Source of the DNA: Octadecabacter ascidiaceicola
Lineage (GTDB): Bacteria; Pseudomonadota; Alphaproteobacteria; Rhodobacterales; Rhodobacteraceae
Assembly (NCBI RefSeq): GCF_900185015.1
Contig: NZ_FXYD01000001.1
Coordinates: forward strand, 62,001-126,000
Reading direction: 5' to 3'
DNA: 64,000 nt
Positions 26,278 through 35,984 of the stretch are shown one piece after another (within the stretch, counting starts at the first letter, position 1; each line of letters starts with the position of its first letter). Below the pieces are notes generated by a model that was not told the DNA's origin, did not search any database, and worked only from the letters and a program-made list of their open reading frames with translations. Position numbers and translations under genes: made by a program.

Positions 26278-27131
26278 GATGCCGTCCTGAGTGTTGCCGC
26301 AAAGCGCGCCGCTTCGCCGAGTTTGGTTAGGTCTAGGCCCGTCTCAAAACCTTGCCCCATTAGATAGGTTGCGACGGTTTCTGTTGCGACGTTTCCGGCC
26401 GCACCTGGGGCATAAGGGCAGCCGCCCAAACCGGCGACAGAGCTGTCAAAGCAACGCAATCCGCGTGCGAGGCTGGCGCTGATGTTTGCGATCGCTTTAC
26501 CACTCGTGTCGTGGAAGTGACCCGCGAGCTTGTCCGCAGGAACCTCCTCCAACACCGCATCGAGCATGGCATCGACTTGCTCCGGCGTTGCTCGTCCAAT
26601 CGTGTCGCCAAGGCTAATCTGATAGCACCCCGCGTCCGCCAAAGCCTTGGTTACATAGGCAACGCTTTCTGGTGGCGTGGCCCCGTCATAAGGGCATTCC
26701 ACGACGCAGGACACATAGCCCCGCACGGGAACGCCTGCAGCTTTGGCTGCAGCGACAACTGGCGCGAAACGCTCAAGGCTTTCCGCGATGGAGCAATTGA
26801 TATTGTGCTGTGAAAATCCCTCAGAGGCCGAGGCAAAAATCGCCACTTCATCGGCATCAGCCTCGAGAGCGCCCTCTAACCCTTTGAGGTTTGGCGTGAG
26901 CACCGCGTACGTCACACCGTCGCGTCGGGTGATCCCCGCCATCACCTGCGCCGCATCCGCCATTTGCGGCACCCATTTGGGGCTGACGAAACTGGTGACT
27001 TCTATTTTGGAGAACCCTGAATCGGACAACATGTCGACCAAGGCGATCTTGTCGGCCGTGCTGATTTGCGTTTTCTCGTTCTGTAACCCGTCACGAGGGC
27101 CAACTTCGAAAATTTTAACGTTATCAGTCAT
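26274..27131 (-). CDS. liuE: Hydroxymethylglutaryl-CoA lyase
   Basis: TIM-barrel lyase of 285 residues that splits HMG-CoA into acetoacetate and acetyl-CoA, the end of leucine breakdown. The N-terminal metal/catalytic motif is EVGPRDGLQNE, and the HMG-CoA lyase signature with active-site cysteine is GLGGCPYAPGAAGN near residue 233. The metal-binding HFHDT segment is also present. The ATG at 27131 was chosen, since the longer frame from 27179 reads into the carboxylase gene. Confidence 0.93.
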   Translation of the reverse strand: MTDNVKIFEVGPRDGLQNEKTQISTADKIALVDMLSDSGFSKIEVTSFVSPKWVPQMADAAQVMAGITRRDGVTYAVLTPNLKGLEGALEADADEVAIFASASEGFSQHNINCSIAESLERFAPVVAAAKAAGVPVRGYVSCVVECPYDGATPPESVAYVTKALADAGCYQISLGDTIGRATPEQVDAMLDAVLEEVPADKLAGHFHDTSGKAIANISASLARGLRCFDSSVAGLGGCPYAPGAAGNVATETVATYLMGQGFETGLDLTKLGEAARFAATLRTAS

Positions 27132-29115
27132 CTTCGGGCTCCAGTTGAAGTAGAAGTACCCCGTCGCTGACCTGTTCACCTGCTGTCACCAAAACTTCTG
27201 CAACAACCCCGTCACGCTGCGCGGACAGGCGGTGTTCCATTTTCATGGCTTCCAAGATCATCAGGTCTTGCCCGGCAGTCAAAGTATCTCCCTTCGCGAC
27301 GAGAACCTGCGCGACCAGTCCAGGCATGGGCGCCATTACGAAGTCTCCGCCGCCTGCTTGGACATCATCTTGGGCAAGTGGATCACTGATTTTGAACGTA
27401 TCACATTGGCCGTTCGCAAAGACGCTGACGCTGTTCTGCGTGACTACAGTTTGGGCGTTTTGTTGGTAGCCATCTGTGGTCACACGCCAGCCGTCCGGCG
27501 TTGGGGCGATGGACAGCGACAACCCGTTCACGGTGTAGTTTCCATCGCTATGCACAGACACGCGGACCGTTTGATCATGATCAGCGACGCCCAAGGCAAC
27601 GATATGTTCAGCCGTCCCCCATAAGCGCATTCCCTGATACGCATCCCATGGGTCGGCGCTGCGGTTTGGCAGCAAACCGCCCGCAGCAATCGCCCCAAGT
27701 GTAACCGCCAATTCAGACGGCCCATCCTGACGGATCAAGCTATCAAGATCGCGCGCGATCAGGTCAGTATCCACACGGCCCGCTGCAAAGTCTTCGTTAC
27801 GTGCCAGTGCCGCCAAGAATTCAATGTTGGTGACACAGCCCGCAATTTGGCTCGCTTCTAGCGCCGCCTCAAGGAGCCCACGCGCCGCTTCACGGGTTTG
27901 CGCGTGAACGATGACTTTGGCGATCATCGGGTCATACCACGGGCTGATTTCATCGCCCCCTGATACACCGCTATCAATACGCACGTCGCCAAGCGCAAAT
28001 TCGGAACCGGTCGGGAATTTCAACTGGTGCAACGTTCCCGTGGCAGGCAGGAACCCTTGGTTGGCGTCTTCGGCGTAAACCCGTGCTTCCATGGACCAAC
28101 CATTGAGCACAAGATCATCTTGCGTGAAGGGCAGGGGCTGACCTGCGGCGACGTTCAATTGCAGCTCCACGAAATCCAAACCGGTGATGGCTTCTGACAC
28201 GGGGTGTTCAACTTGCAGGCGGGTGTTCATTTCCATGAACCAAAACCCGTCCGTGCGCAGAGGGCCGGACCCATCGACGATAAATTCTACGGTACCCGCA
28301 TTGAAATACCCGACGGCCTTAGCCGCTTCAACGGCAGCTTTACCCATCGCCGCGCGAACGGCATCAGTCATGTCAGGGGCGGGGGCTTCTTCGATCACCT
28401 TTTGATGGCGTCGTTGCAGGGAACAATCGCGTTCAAACAGATGCACGACGTCGCCTTGGGTATCGCCAAACACCTGAACCTCGATGTGGCGCGGGCGGGT
28501 GATGTATTTCTCAATCAGGCAAACCGGATCGCCAAAGCTCGCAAGGCCTTCTCGCTGTGCAGCGGCAAGCATCTCAGGGAAGTCGGCAGGTTTTTCGACC
28601 AGCCGCATACCTTTGCCGCCGCCACCGGCGCGGGCTTTGATCAGCACCGGATAGCCGATCTTTTCAGCTTCAGCGGCAAGCATGTAAGGGTCTTGATCCG
28701 CGCCGTGGTAACCTGGAACGACAGGCACGCCAGCCTCAACCATCAACGCTTTGGCGGCGTCTTTTAGGCCCATCGCGCGGATAGAGTCGGCCGAGGGGCC
28801 GATGAACGTCAGGCCAGTTTTTGCGACGGCCTCAACAAACTCGGGGTTTTCTGACAGGAACCCATAACCGGGATGGATCGCATCCGCGCCAATGGCCGTT
28901 GCTGCGGCGATAATTCGATCCGCTTGCAGATAGCTTTGGGCAACATCGGCTGGGCCAATGCGCACGGCTTCGTCTGCCATCGCGACGTGTTTGGCGTTTG
29001 CATCAGCATCGGAATAAACGGCGACGGTTTTCACACCAAGGCGCTTTGCCGTGGCCATAACGCGACATGCAATTTCGCCGCGGTTGGCGATCAGGATTTT
29101 CTGAAACATGGCCAT
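27124..29115 (-). CDS. liuD: Methylcrotonyl-CoA carboxylase, biotin-carrying alpha subunit
   Basis: Biotin carboxylase plus carrier protein of 663 residues. The N-terminal biotin carboxylase begins FQKILIANRGEIACR, has the ATP-grasp loop RAGGGGKGMR near residue 163 and MNTRLQVEHPVSE near residue 290. The C-terminal biotinyl domain carries the acceptor lysine in LEAMKMEH near residue 627. Length and context with liuA, liuB, liuC and liuE identify it as the methylcrotonyl-CoA enzyme rather than propionyl-CoA carboxylase. It starts 2 bp after the beta-subunit stop; a second ATG at 29109 is equally possible. Confidence 0.92.
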   Translation of the reverse strand: MAMFQKILIANRGEIACRVMATAKRLGVKTVAVYSDADANAKHVAMADEAVRIGPADVAQSYLQADRIIAAATAIGADAIHPGYGFLSENPEFVEAVAKTGLTFIGPSADSIRAMGLKDAAKALMVEAGVPVVPGYHGADQDPYMLAAEAEKIGYPVLIKARAGGGGKGMRLVEKPADFPEMLAAAQREGLASFGDPVCLIEKYITRPRHIEVQVFGDTQGDVVHLFERDCSLQRRHQKVIEEAPAPDMTDAVRAAMGKAAVEAAKAVGYFNAGTVEFIVDGSGPLRTDGFWFMEMNTRLQVEHPVSEAITGLDFVELQLNVAAGQPLPFTQDDLVLNGWSMEARVYAEDANQGFLPATGTLHQLKFPTGSEFALGDVRIDSGVSGGDEISPWYDPMIAKVIVHAQTREAARGLLEAALEASQIAGCVTNIEFLAALARNEDFAAGRVDTDLIARDLDSLIRQDGPSELAVTLGAIAAGGLLPNRSADPWDAYQGMRLWGTAEHIVALGVADHDQTVRVSVHSDGNYTVNGLSLSIAPTPDGWRVTTDGYQQNAQTVVTQNSVSVFANGQCDTFKISDPLAQDDVQAGGGDFVMAPMPGLVAQVLVAKGDTLTAGQDLMILEAMKMEHRLSAQRDGVVAEVLVTAGEQVSDGVLLLQLEPEDD

Positions 29116-29117
29116 TA

Positions 29118-30725
29118 CTACATCCGGAACACGCCGACGTGCGTGTCCTCTATTGGCGCGTTCAAGGCAGCCCGCAATGACAGGGCAAGCACTTCGCGTG
29201 AGTTGCGTGGATCAATAATTCCGTCATCCCAAAGGCGTGCAGAGGCATATAGCGGATGGGATTGTTCTTCGAACATATCGATCGTTGGCTGTTTGAATGC
29301 GGCTTCCTCGGCCTCTGACCAAGTGCCGCCTTTGCGCTCGATTGCTGCGCGTTTTACCGTGCCGAGAACGCCCGCAGCCTGTTCGCCGCCCATGACGCTG
29401 ATCCGGCTATTGGGCCAGGTCCAAAGGAAACGGGGTGAATAGGCGCGGCCACACATGCCGTAGTTTCCAGCCCCAAATGAGCCGCCAACAAGCATCGTGA
29501 TTTTCGGCACTTCAGCAGTGGCAACGGCGGTGACGAGTTTCGCACCGTCCTTTGCGATCCCACCGTTTTCGTAGGATTTGCCAACCATGAATCCCGAGAG
29601 GTTTTGCAGGAAGACAAGGGGGATCTTGCGCTTGGTGCAGAGCTGAACGAAATGCGCGCCCTTTAGCGAGCTTTCGGAAAACAACACGCCATTGTTGGCG
29701 ATGATGCCGGCAGGAATACCCATCACATGCGCGAACCCACACACGAGTGTCGTGCCATATCGCGCCTTGAACTCATCAAAGCGGGACCCATCAACAAGAC
29801 GGGCGATGACTTCGCGGATGTCATAGGGGGTCTTTAGGCTGGCAGGCACAACGCCCAACAATTCAGATGGATCGTATAGTGGGGCTTCAGGTGTCTGAAG
29901 CTCGATAGAGGCAGTAGGCGATTGGTTTAAATTGCGTACCGCGTCACGGGCCAAGGCCAGCGCGTGGGCGTCATCGTTTGCCAAGTAATCCGCAACGCCA
30001 GACAAACGTGTGTGAACATCGCCGCCACCCAATTCTTCGGTCGAGACAACTTCGCCGGTCGCGGCCTTCACCAAGGGGGGCCCAGCTAGGAAAATCGTAC
30101 CCTGTTCCTTTACGATAATCGTGACGTCAGACATCGCAGGAACGTAAGCACCGCCCGCTGTGCAAGACCCCATCACAACGGCGATCTGGGCAATTCCTTT
30201 GCCAGACATCCGTGCCTGATTGTAAAAGATGCGCCCAAAATGATCGCGGTCAGGGAATACTTCGTCTTGATTGGGCAGGTTCGCACCGCCGCTGTCCACA
30301 AGGTAAACGCAGGGCAGGTGGTTTTGCTCTGCGATCTCTTGCGCGCGCAGGTGCTTTTTCACGGTCATCGGGAAATAGGTTCCGCCTTTGACCGTCGCAT
30401 CATTGCACAAGATCATCACATCGCGGCCCGCAACGCGGCCAATGCCCGCAATCGCACCCGCAGCAGGGCTGGCGTTGTCGTACAGGCCATGCGCGCCAAA
30501 CAACCCGACCTCAAGGAACGAAGACCCCGGGTCGAGCAGCCCTGCGATGCGGTCACGTGGCAGCAGTTTGCCACGTTCCACATGCCGTTCGCGAGACGCC
30601 TCTGGACCGCCTTGCAGCGCGTGATTTGCGGCCTCTTCGATTTCAGCCAAGCTGGAAAGATGGGCCGTTTGATTGGCTTGAAAACTGTCAGATGCAGGTG
30701 AGATTTGCGAGCGAAGTACGGCCAT
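29118..30725 (-). CDS. liuB: Methylcrotonyl-CoA carboxylase, carboxyltransferase beta subunit
   Basis: Carboxyltransferase of 535 residues, the usual length for MccB. It shows both halves of the fold, with [16 protein letters not shown] and [18 protein letters not shown] as acyl-CoA and carboxybiotin binding loops. The family stretch [20 protein letters not shown] is typical of methylcrotonyl- and geranyl-CoA carboxylases. It forms the alpha6-beta6 enzyme with the following alpha subunit. Its ATG overlaps the isovaleryl-CoA dehydrogenase stop (TAATG). Confidence 0.93.
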   Translation of the reverse strand: MAVLRSQISPASDSFQANQTAHLSSLAEIEEAANHALQGGPEASRERHVERGKLLPRDRIAGLLDPGSSFLEVGLFGAHGLYDNASPAAGAIAGIGRVAGRDVMILCNDATVKGGTYFPMTVKKHLRAQEIAEQNHLPCVYLVDSGGANLPNQDEVFPDRDHFGRIFYNQARMSGKGIAQIAVVMGSCTAGGAYVPAMSDVTIIVKEQGTIFLAGPPLVKAATGEVVSTEELGGGDVHTRLSGVADYLANDDAHALALARDAVRNLNQSPTASIELQTPEAPLYDPSELLGVVPASLKTPYDIREVIARLVDGSRFDEFKARYGTTLVCGFAHVMGIPAGIIANNGVLFSESSLKGAHFVQLCTKRKIPLVFLQNLSGFMVGKSYENGGIAKDGAKLVTAVATAEVPKITMLVGGSFGAGNYGMCGRAYSPRFLWTWPNSRISVMGGEQAAGVLGTVKRAAIERKGGTWSEAEEAAFKQPTIDMFEEQSHPLYASARLWDDGIIDPRNSREVLALSLRAALNAPIEDTHVGVFRM

Positions 30726-31888
30726 TATGACATCGCCGCCATCAATTCGCGCCCGACCAGCATGCGCCTGATTTCACTGGTGCCTGCACCGATCTCCATC
30801 AGCTTTGCATCGCGGAAAATACGCGCAACCGGGGCATCGTTCATGAAGCCAGCGCCACCCATAGCCTGCACGGCCTGATGCGCCACGATCATCGCTTCTT
30901 CTGAGGCATAAAGCACGCAAGCGGCGGCATCTTGGCGCGTGGCTTCGCCGCGATCACAGGCTTTGGCGACTTCATACGTATAGGCACGTGCCGAGTTCAG
31001 CTTGGTATACATGTCAGCGATTTTGCCCTGCATCAGCTGGAACGACCCAATGGGTTTGCCGAACTGTTTGCGTTCAACCATGTAGGGCATGATTTCATCC
31101 AGACAGGCGGCCATGATGCCTGAGCCGATGCCAGACAAAACGACGCGTTCGTAATCAAGACCGGACATCAGAACCTGAACGCCGCGGCCCTCTTCTCCAA
31201 GAATATTTTCGTAGGGCACTTCGACGTCTTCAAACACCAGTTCAACCGTGTTGGACCCGCGCATCCCGAGCTTGTCGAAATGGTTGGACTGGCTGAACCC
31301 GGGCATTGATTTTTCAATGAGGAACGCGGTGATGCCTTTTGGCCCAGCATCCGGATCAGTTTTGGCGTAAACGACAAGCGTGTTCGCCTCACCGCCATTG
31401 GTGATCCAGTACTTGTTGCCGTTCAGGATGAAACGGTCGTTTTTTTTCTCAGCCCGCAGGGACATGCCCACAACGTCAGAACCGGCGCCACTTTCGGACA
31501 TGGCGAGGGCACCAACGCTGGCACCGGAAATCAGGTCTGGCAGGTACTGGGCCTTTTGCGCGTCGGTTCCGTTGCGATTGATCTGGTTCACGCACAGGTT
31601 CGAATGCGCCCCATAGCTGAGAGAGATTGACGCCGATGCGCGGGCGATTTCCTCAACCGCGACGACATGGGCCAAATAACCCATGTCCGAACCGCCTTGG
31701 GCTTCGGGCACTGTAATGCCGAGCAATCCCAGCTCACCCATTTCCGCCCAAAGCTCTTCTGGGAAAACGTTGTCCTGATCCGTCTTTGCCGCCAAAGGCT
31801 TTACGCGATCTTGCGCCCAGCGATGCACCATATCGCGCAGGGCATTCACATCTTCGCCTAAGTCGAACGTCATTGATCCGTGAAACAT
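30725..31888 (-). CDS. liuA: Isovaleryl-CoA dehydrogenase
   Basis: FAD acyl-CoA dehydrogenase of 387 residues from the ATG at 31888, which has AAAGG seven bases upstream; the longer frame from 31951 would overlap the TetR gene. FAD-binding segment [15 protein letters not shown] lies near residue 130, and [10 protein letters not shown] follows. The C-terminal signature is [22 protein letters not shown], with one more motif [11 protein letters not shown]. The conserved catalytic glutamate of the isovaleryl group lies further upstream in the chain than in other family members. It oxidises isovaleryl-CoA, the first committed step of the liu pathway. Confidence 0.92.
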   Translation of the reverse strand: MFHGSMTFDLGEDVNALRDMVHRWAQDRVKPLAAKTDQDNVFPEELWAEMGELGLLGITVPEAQGGSDMGYLAHVVAVEEIARASASISLSYGAHSNLCVNQINRNGTDAQKAQYLPDLISGASVGALAMSESGAGSDVVGMSLRAEKKNDRFILNGNKYWITNGGEANTLVVYAKTDPDAGPKGITAFLIEKSMPGFSQSNHFDKLGMRGSNTVELVFEDVEVPYENILGEEGRGVQVLMSGLDYERVVLSGIGSGIMAACLDEIMPYMVERKQFGKPIGSFQLMQGKIADMYTKLNSARAYTYEVAKACDRGEATRQDAAACVLYASEEAMIVAHQAVQAMGGAGFMNDAPVARIFRDAKLMEIGAGTSEIRRMLVGRELMAAMS

Positions 31889-31892
31889 TATC

Positions 31893-32492
31893 TTACCTTT
31901 CGGGTGGAGCAGAGTAGGTCGCACCGACGCTTTGCAGTGCTGCTTGCACATAGCATTCGACCACGTCTGTAGGGGTTTGAGGGCCGGATTGACGGAACCA
32001 AACGGTTACGCCTCCCAGCATGGAGAGGATCGACCGCGCGTGAATGGCAGGGTCGGAAATCTTGAAGTCGCCAGCAGTCTGGCCGTCGCGCAAGATCGCC
32101 CGCAATGCGGCTTCGTAATCGTTGCGTTCTTTTAGGATTTGTGTGGCGCCATCGGGTTCCAAACTGCGCAATTCCATATAGGCGATGAAGATATCATCTG
32201 GATTGGCGATGTTATGGAGCACGTGACTACGTACGAACTGTTCCAGACGCGCGGAGGGGGCGAGGTCATTGTTTATCGGTGCAATGACCGCATCATGGGC
32301 GCGGCTTAGATTCTCTTGCATCAGATCGACAAGGATCGCCTGCTTGTTCGGGAAATGGTTGTAGATGCCACCGGGCTGTTTGCCGACGCCTTGGGCGATT
32401 TCGCGCATGGAAACACCGTTGTAGCCATGTTCAGCGAACAGGCTGCGCGCAGCGTCGCGGATAAGGTTCTTGGTGTTGTGGCCAGTTTTCAT
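31893..32492 (-). CDS. TetR family regulator of the leucine degradation operon
   Basis: Regulator of 199 residues. The N-terminal helix-turn-helix reads YNGVSMREIAQGVG followed by GGIYNHFPNKQAIL, as in TetR/AcrR proteins. The C-terminal ligand domain is unspecific. It is the first gene of the operon, ending 4 bp before liuA, and a perfect palindrome lies 12 bp before its own start, so it most likely represses itself and the liu genes and is released by a pathway acyl-CoA. Other proteobacteria use a MerR-type LiuR or a TetR-type LiuQ for this task; this one fits the second plan. Confidence 0.88.
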   Translation of the reverse strand: MKTGHNTKNLIRDAARSLFAEHGYNGVSMREIAQGVGKQPGGIYNHFPNKQAILVDLMQENLSRAHDAVIAPINNDLAPSARLEQFVRSHVLHNIANPDDIFIAYMELRSLEPDGATQILKERNDYEAALRAILRDGQTAGDFKISDPAIHARSILSMLGGVTVWFRQSGPQTPTDVVECYVQAALQSVGATYSAPPER

Positions 32493-32504
32493 GGCGCGAA
32501 CATA

Positions 32505-32518
32505 AATGAACGTTCATT
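32505..32518. promoter_or_regulatory. Perfect 14-bp palindromic operator of the TetR/liu operon
   Basis: AATGAACGTTCATT is a perfect palindrome, 12 bp upstream of the TetR start codon. Paired ATGAACGTTCAT half-sites of this kind are typical for TetR regulators of acyl-CoA metabolism. Position predicts autoregulation plus control of liuABDEC. Confidence 0.8.
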
Positions 32519-32560
32519 CATGTCAATGTTTGTGTTGTCAGAGGAGGCGGTAGAGCTCTG

Positions 32561-33616
32561 TTATTCGGCGGGAACAAACCCTTCGATAAGGTGCCTAAGG
32601 CCGATGCGTGCGCCAATGAACATGGACGCAAAGGCGAGGGGGGCTGAGAACGCCAGAAGCGAGAACGCAGAGAGGCCTTGGCCGATGCTACAGCCCAACG
32701 CCACCGCTGCACCTGCGCCCATCATGGCCGCCCCAAAGATCTGACGACGCAATTCGCGTGGGTCTTCGCAGGCTTCCCAGCGGAAATGGCCTTTGATTAA
32801 GCTGCCGATAAATGCGCCGAGCCAAACCCCGGCAACCGATCCAATCCCAAAGCTAAGTGTCTGACCAGACGCGGTCATCCCGTAAAGCATCGTTTCACCA
32901 ATAGGGGCGGAGAAAGTGTGGGACACAACAGGCGTGCCATCAAAACCATTCGCAGCAATCCAGCTTGTGGAAACCCACGCACTGATGACCGCCATGCCAA
33001 CAACCGCAGACCAGAACATTGCCCGTTTGTCGGACCGCATACTCGCACTTGAAAGGGCAAGCGCGATTAGGCCGAGGCCAATTGCGGTGCCAACGACCCA
33101 AACGGGCAGGCCCGTGAAGCCATTGGTGAAATGCGCGATACCTTGGGGTTCAAGGGCAGGGGCAGGAGGTGGGAATGCCGCCACGCGAAGCCAAGCAACC
33201 GGCCCTGAAATGGTAGCATAGGCCGCCATGCCCATGACAACGACGATAACGAAAGACCGCAGGTCGCCACCGCCAAGCCGGGCAAGCGCGCCAAAGCCGC
33301 AATTTCCCGCCATTGCCATTCCGTACCCGAACACAAGGCTTCCAAGGATCGTAGCGATAGGGGCAACGTTTTGGTTCAGATAAAAGGAGGACGTTGGCGT
33401 AACCAACCCGAACGCAAGGCACGCGAAAGTGCCGAAAACTGCAGTCCCGATCGCAAGGACCCACATGCGCAGGCGCACGTCACTGCGTCCGAAAGCATAG
33501 TCTTCTATTGCGCCGAGCGTACAAAACCGACCCAATCGTGCCGCCAGCCCTAGAAGAATGCCCCCAAAGGCACCGCCGAGCGCCGCAACAGTCCCATCAC
33601 CCCAAGCATCCAGCAT
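32561..33616 (-). CDS. YeeE/YedE family sulfur transporter, first copy
   Basis: Inner-membrane protein of 351 residues with about nine hydrophobic segments. The three cysteine positions typical of thiosulfate-transporting YeeE (TsuA) proteins are visible: GRFCTLGA near residue 32, AGNCGFGAL near residue 105 and LGCSIGQGLSA near residue 312. It lies 54 bp downstream of soxR on the same strand, so it is probably in the SoxR transcript and moves thiosulfate or another sulfur species. A second copy lies at 46230-47285. Confidence 0.85.
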   Translation of the reverse strand: MLDAWGDGTVAALGGAFGGILLGLAARLGRFCTLGAIEDYAFGRSDVRLRMWVLAIGTAVFGTFACLAFGLVTPTSSFYLNQNVAPIATILGSLVFGYGMAMAGNCGFGALARLGGGDLRSFVIVVVMGMAAYATISGPVAWLRVAAFPPPAPALEPQGIAHFTNGFTGLPVWVVGTAIGLGLIALALSSASMRSDKRAMFWSAVVGMAVISAWVSTSWIAANGFDGTPVVSHTFSAPIGETMLYGMTASGQTLSFGIGSVAGVWLGAFIGSLIKGHFRWEACEDPRELRRQIFGAAMMGAGAAVALGCSIGQGLSAFSLLAFSAPLAFASMFIGARIGLRHLIEGFVPAE

Positions 33617-33670
33617 GGTGCGTCCTCCCTAAATGACATGGCCGTCGCGTCTTACCTCCCTGCGCGTCGA

Positions 33671-34006
33671 TCAGTCTTTGTTGCAGAATAGATCGTAAAC
33701 TACAGATATGATCCGCTTACAGCGGTCATCCGTCAAGCTGTAGTAAATCGCTTTGCCTTCGCGACGTGGTTTAACCAGCCCTTCGAGGCGCAAACGGCCC
33801 AGTTGTTGGGACACCGCAGCTTGGCGTGCGGACAGTAGGCGTTCGAGTTCATGAACAGATTTTTCACCGGTTGCGAGGTGGCACAGAATAAGAAGGCGGC
33901 CCTCATGACCGATGGCTTTCAAGAAATTCGTCGCAAGCGCAGCGCTTTCGACCATATTGTCGATCTCAGCTTCGCTCAGGCTGTCATCAAGGACGGGTAA
34001 GGACAT
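33671..34006 (-). CDS. soxR: SoxR, ArsR family sulfur-responsive repressor (BigR/SqrR type)
   Basis: Winged-helix regulator of 111 residues. C42 (LILCHLATGE) and C108 (DLFCNKD) occupy the places of the two cysteines that form the polysulfide bridge in BigR and SqrR; a third cysteine, C96, is extra. The recognition helix is SARQAAVSQQLGRL. In this family sulfane sulfur links the two cysteines and releases DNA. It sits at the edge of the sox cluster, upstream of a YeeE gene and next to soxS. Four matching ACATTC-N8 sites lie in the cluster. Confidence 0.92.
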   Translation of the reverse strand: MSLPVLDDSLSEAEIDNMVESAALATNFLKAIGHEGRLLILCHLATGEKSVHELERLLSARQAAVSQQLGRLRLEGLVKPRREGKAIYYSLTDDRCKRIISVVYDLFCNKD

Positions 34007-34119
34007 ATTTCTAATCTGCTCTTAAACGCGCGGTGAGGGCGATTTCGCCAGTTTCGGGTCTTTTACAGAGTTCGCGTTAACAATGCGAGACTCGCAAAAA
34101 TTAATAATTACAGCGTGCT
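34007..34119. other. soxS-soxR intergenic region
   Basis: This 113-bp stretch holds the promoter of soxR. A short inverted repeat TGCGAG-A-CTCGCA is at 34084-34096. No ACATTC-N8 box was found here, so soxR may be expressed from a separate or read-through promoter. Confidence 0.35.
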
Positions 34120-34518
34120 TTAAGTGCCATCGCCGCTGGATTCGGTTTTTACATCAAAGGGGATGTCATTCTGCTCAAGTATCATGCCAACAAGCCCCCA
34201 GAAGAAGTCTTCCCCTGGGTAGCCCTCTAGGCGCGATACTTCTTCGCCATCAACGAGCAATACAAACGTCGGTGTGAAATTGATCGCCCGAGCGAGCGTT
34301 ATGTCATCAGGTTGAGGTTCGGTAATATCCATCCGGCGCAGGGGCGCAGCGGCGCCTTCGCCGGTCTTTTCATAAATAGGGCCGATCTGCGCATTCCATT
34401 GTGCGCAGTAAACGCAGCCCGGTTCTTCGGCCATCAATAGGGTCGTTTCCGCCGGTGCCAAACTCGGCAGGGCAAAAAATGCGGTTGCAGCGAAAACTCT
34501 GGTCAAATGATTAAACAT
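34120..34518 (-). CDS. soxS: SoxS, periplasmic thioredoxin-like protein
   Basis: Exported thiol protein of 132 residues with a signal peptide (ending near LAPA|ET at residue 23) and a CVYC redox motif near residue 36. The cis-proline region NFTPTFVLL follows, as in thioredoxin folds. SoxS in Paracoccus-type clusters keeps the thiol of SoxY active. It is divergent from soxV with a 46-bp gap; the predicted SoxR box covers its start codon. Confidence 0.9.
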   Translation of the reverse strand: MFNHLTRVFAATAFFALPSLAPAETTLLMAEEPGCVYCAQWNAQIGPIYEKTGEGAAAPLRRMDITEPQPDDITLARAINFTPTFVLLVDGEEVSRLEGYPGEDFFWGLVGMILEQNDIPFDVKTESSGDGT

Positions 34519-34534
34519 TCAATTATTGTAATAT
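34515..34534. promoter_or_regulatory. Predicted SoxR box in the soxS-soxV divergent promoter
   Basis: ACATTC-AATTATTG-TAATAT. The left half-site equals that of the other three boxes; the right half (TAAT) differs by one base from GAAT. It overlaps the soxS start and lies 31 bp before soxV. I recall SoxR of related bacteria binding the soxS-soxV region. Confidence 0.6.
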
Positions 34535-34564
34535 GATTAGTGCACTGTTTCAAGAAAGCCTTAC

Positions 34565-35302
34565 ATGCAAGAGATCACATTCTTTGGAGCAATGATTGCA
34601 GGCCTGCTGTCTTTCTTCACGCCCTGCATCCTTCCAATGGTCCCGTTTTACCTGAGCTACATGGCAGGGGTGTCCATGAACGAGCTGCAAGGCGAGGATG
34701 ATTTTCCGCCGGGCACACAGCGCCGTTTGATCTTTTCAGCGACCGCATTTGCCTGCGGCGTGACCACGATTTTCATTCTGCTGGGCATAGGGGCGACAGC
34801 CGTGGGCGGTGTGTTTGGGCAATGGAAGGACGAGCTGCGCTGGGTCGCGGCGGCAATTCTATTGCTGTTCGGGCTGCATTTCCTCGGGATCATGCGAATC
34901 CCGCTTTTGTACCGCGAAGCGAAAATCGAAAGCAGCGCCAAGCCGTCCAACATTGTTGGCGCGTACCTGATGGGCCTCGCGTTCGGGTTTGGCTGGACGC
35001 CTTGCGTTGGGCCAGCTTTGGCGTCGATCCTGATGTTGGCCAGCGGGTTTGGTAACATCTGGGAGGGTGGGGCGCTACTTGCGGTTTACGGGCTGTCCAT
35101 GACGTCCCCGTTCATCGCCGCGGCATTCTTTGCGCGTCCGTTCCTTGGCTGGGCGCAGCGCAACCGCAAATACCTTGGCGCTGTCGAAAAAGTCATGGGC
35201 GCAATGCTGATCCTGTTTGCGGTTCTCATCGCGACAAATTCGATCAACTACATCGCGGATTGGATGATCCGCACGTTCCCGTCTTTCACGACTATTGGTT
35301 AA
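34565..35302 (+). CDS. soxV: SoxV, CcdA-family thiol electron transporter
   Basis: Inner-membrane protein of 245 residues with six hydrophobic segments. Each half carries a proline-cysteine motif (FFTPCILPMVPFY near residue 22, WTPCVGPAL near residue 147), the redox pair of CcdA/DsbD proteins. It passes electrons from cytoplasmic thioredoxin to periplasmic SoxW or SoxS. It is the first gene of the rightward sox operon and is followed by soxW after 12 bp. Confidence 0.93.
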   Translation: MQEITFFGAMIAGLLSFFTPCILPMVPFYLSYMAGVSMNELQGEDDFPPGTQRRLIFSATAFACGVTTIFILLGIGATAVGGVFGQWKDELRWVAAAILLLFGLHFLGIMRIPLLYREAKIESSAKPSNIVGAYLMGLAFGFGWTPCVGPALASILMLASGFGNIWEGGALLAVYGLSMTSPFIAAAFFARPFLGWAQRNRKYLGAVEKVMGAMLILFAVLIATNSINYIADWMIRTFPSFTTIG

Positions 35303-35314
35303 AGGAGAATTCTC

Positions 35315-35878
35315 ATGTTTCGAACAACACTTGCAGCACTCGCTTTACTCGCGACACCTGTATTCGCCGCTGAAATTGGTGACGACGGGTTGCACGAAGC
35401 CCCTTGGATCGAAGAGACGTTCAAAGATTTACGTGAGGATTTGGAAGAAGCCGAAGCGCAGGGCAAGACCTTGATGGTCATTATTGAACAGCGTGGCTGC
35501 ATCTATTGCACCAAGATGTACGAGGAGGTGTTTCCGGATCCAGAAATTACGGCCGCGTTGATGGATGACTTCTATGTCGTGCAGCTGAACATGTTTGGCG
35601 ACGTTGATGTCACTGACTTCGACGGAGAGACGATGTCAGAGAAAGATATCGCGCAGCGATGGAACGCGAACTTCACACCGATGATCATGTTCTTTCCACC
35701 AGAAGTTGCGAACGACGTCGCTGCGGATGACGCAGCGATTGTGTCCATGCCGGGCGCGTTTGGGAAGTGGACGACATTGAATTTGCTGAACTGGATTAGC
35801 GAAGACCGCTACGAAGGGGGGGAAAACTTTCAACGTTATCACGCACGCATCCTACAAGAGCGCGGAATCGTTGAATAA
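35315..35878 (+). CDS. soxW: SoxW, periplasmic thioredoxin
   Basis: Exported thioredoxin-like protein of 187 residues with a signal peptide (ending VFA|AEI near residue 18) and redox motif CIYC near residue 62, with the cis-proline region ANFTPMIMFFP near residue 122. It is reduced by SoxV, encoded just upstream, and serves the Sox thiol chemistry in the periplasm. The ribosome site AAAGGAGAA precedes its ATG. Confidence 0.92.
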   Translation: MFRTTLAALALLATPVFAAEIGDDGLHEAPWIEETFKDLREDLEEAEAQGKTLMVIIEQRGCIYCTKMYEEVFPDPEITAALMDDFYVVQLNMFGDVDVTDFDGETMSEKDIAQRWNANFTPMIMFFPPEVANDVAADDAAIVSMPGAFGKWTTLNLLNWISEDRYEGGENFQRYHARILQERGIVE

Positions 35879-35897
35879 AACTCAAAGTTACATAATC

Positions 35898-35917
35898 ACA
35901 TTCAAATAGTTGATTTT
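35898..35917. promoter_or_regulatory. Predicted SoxR box upstream of soxX
   Basis: ACATTC-AAATAGTT-GATTTT, 67 bp before the soxX start. The left half is perfect and the right half (GATT) is one base off GAAT. It lies in the soxW-soxX gap, which is also a SoxR-binding place in related clusters as I recall. Confidence 0.6.
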
Positions 35918-35984
35918 GTAGTTGCGAGAATCTGATCCGGTGCGCTACGGTATACATCAAGAGGACGGACTCTGGGAGGGGCCC

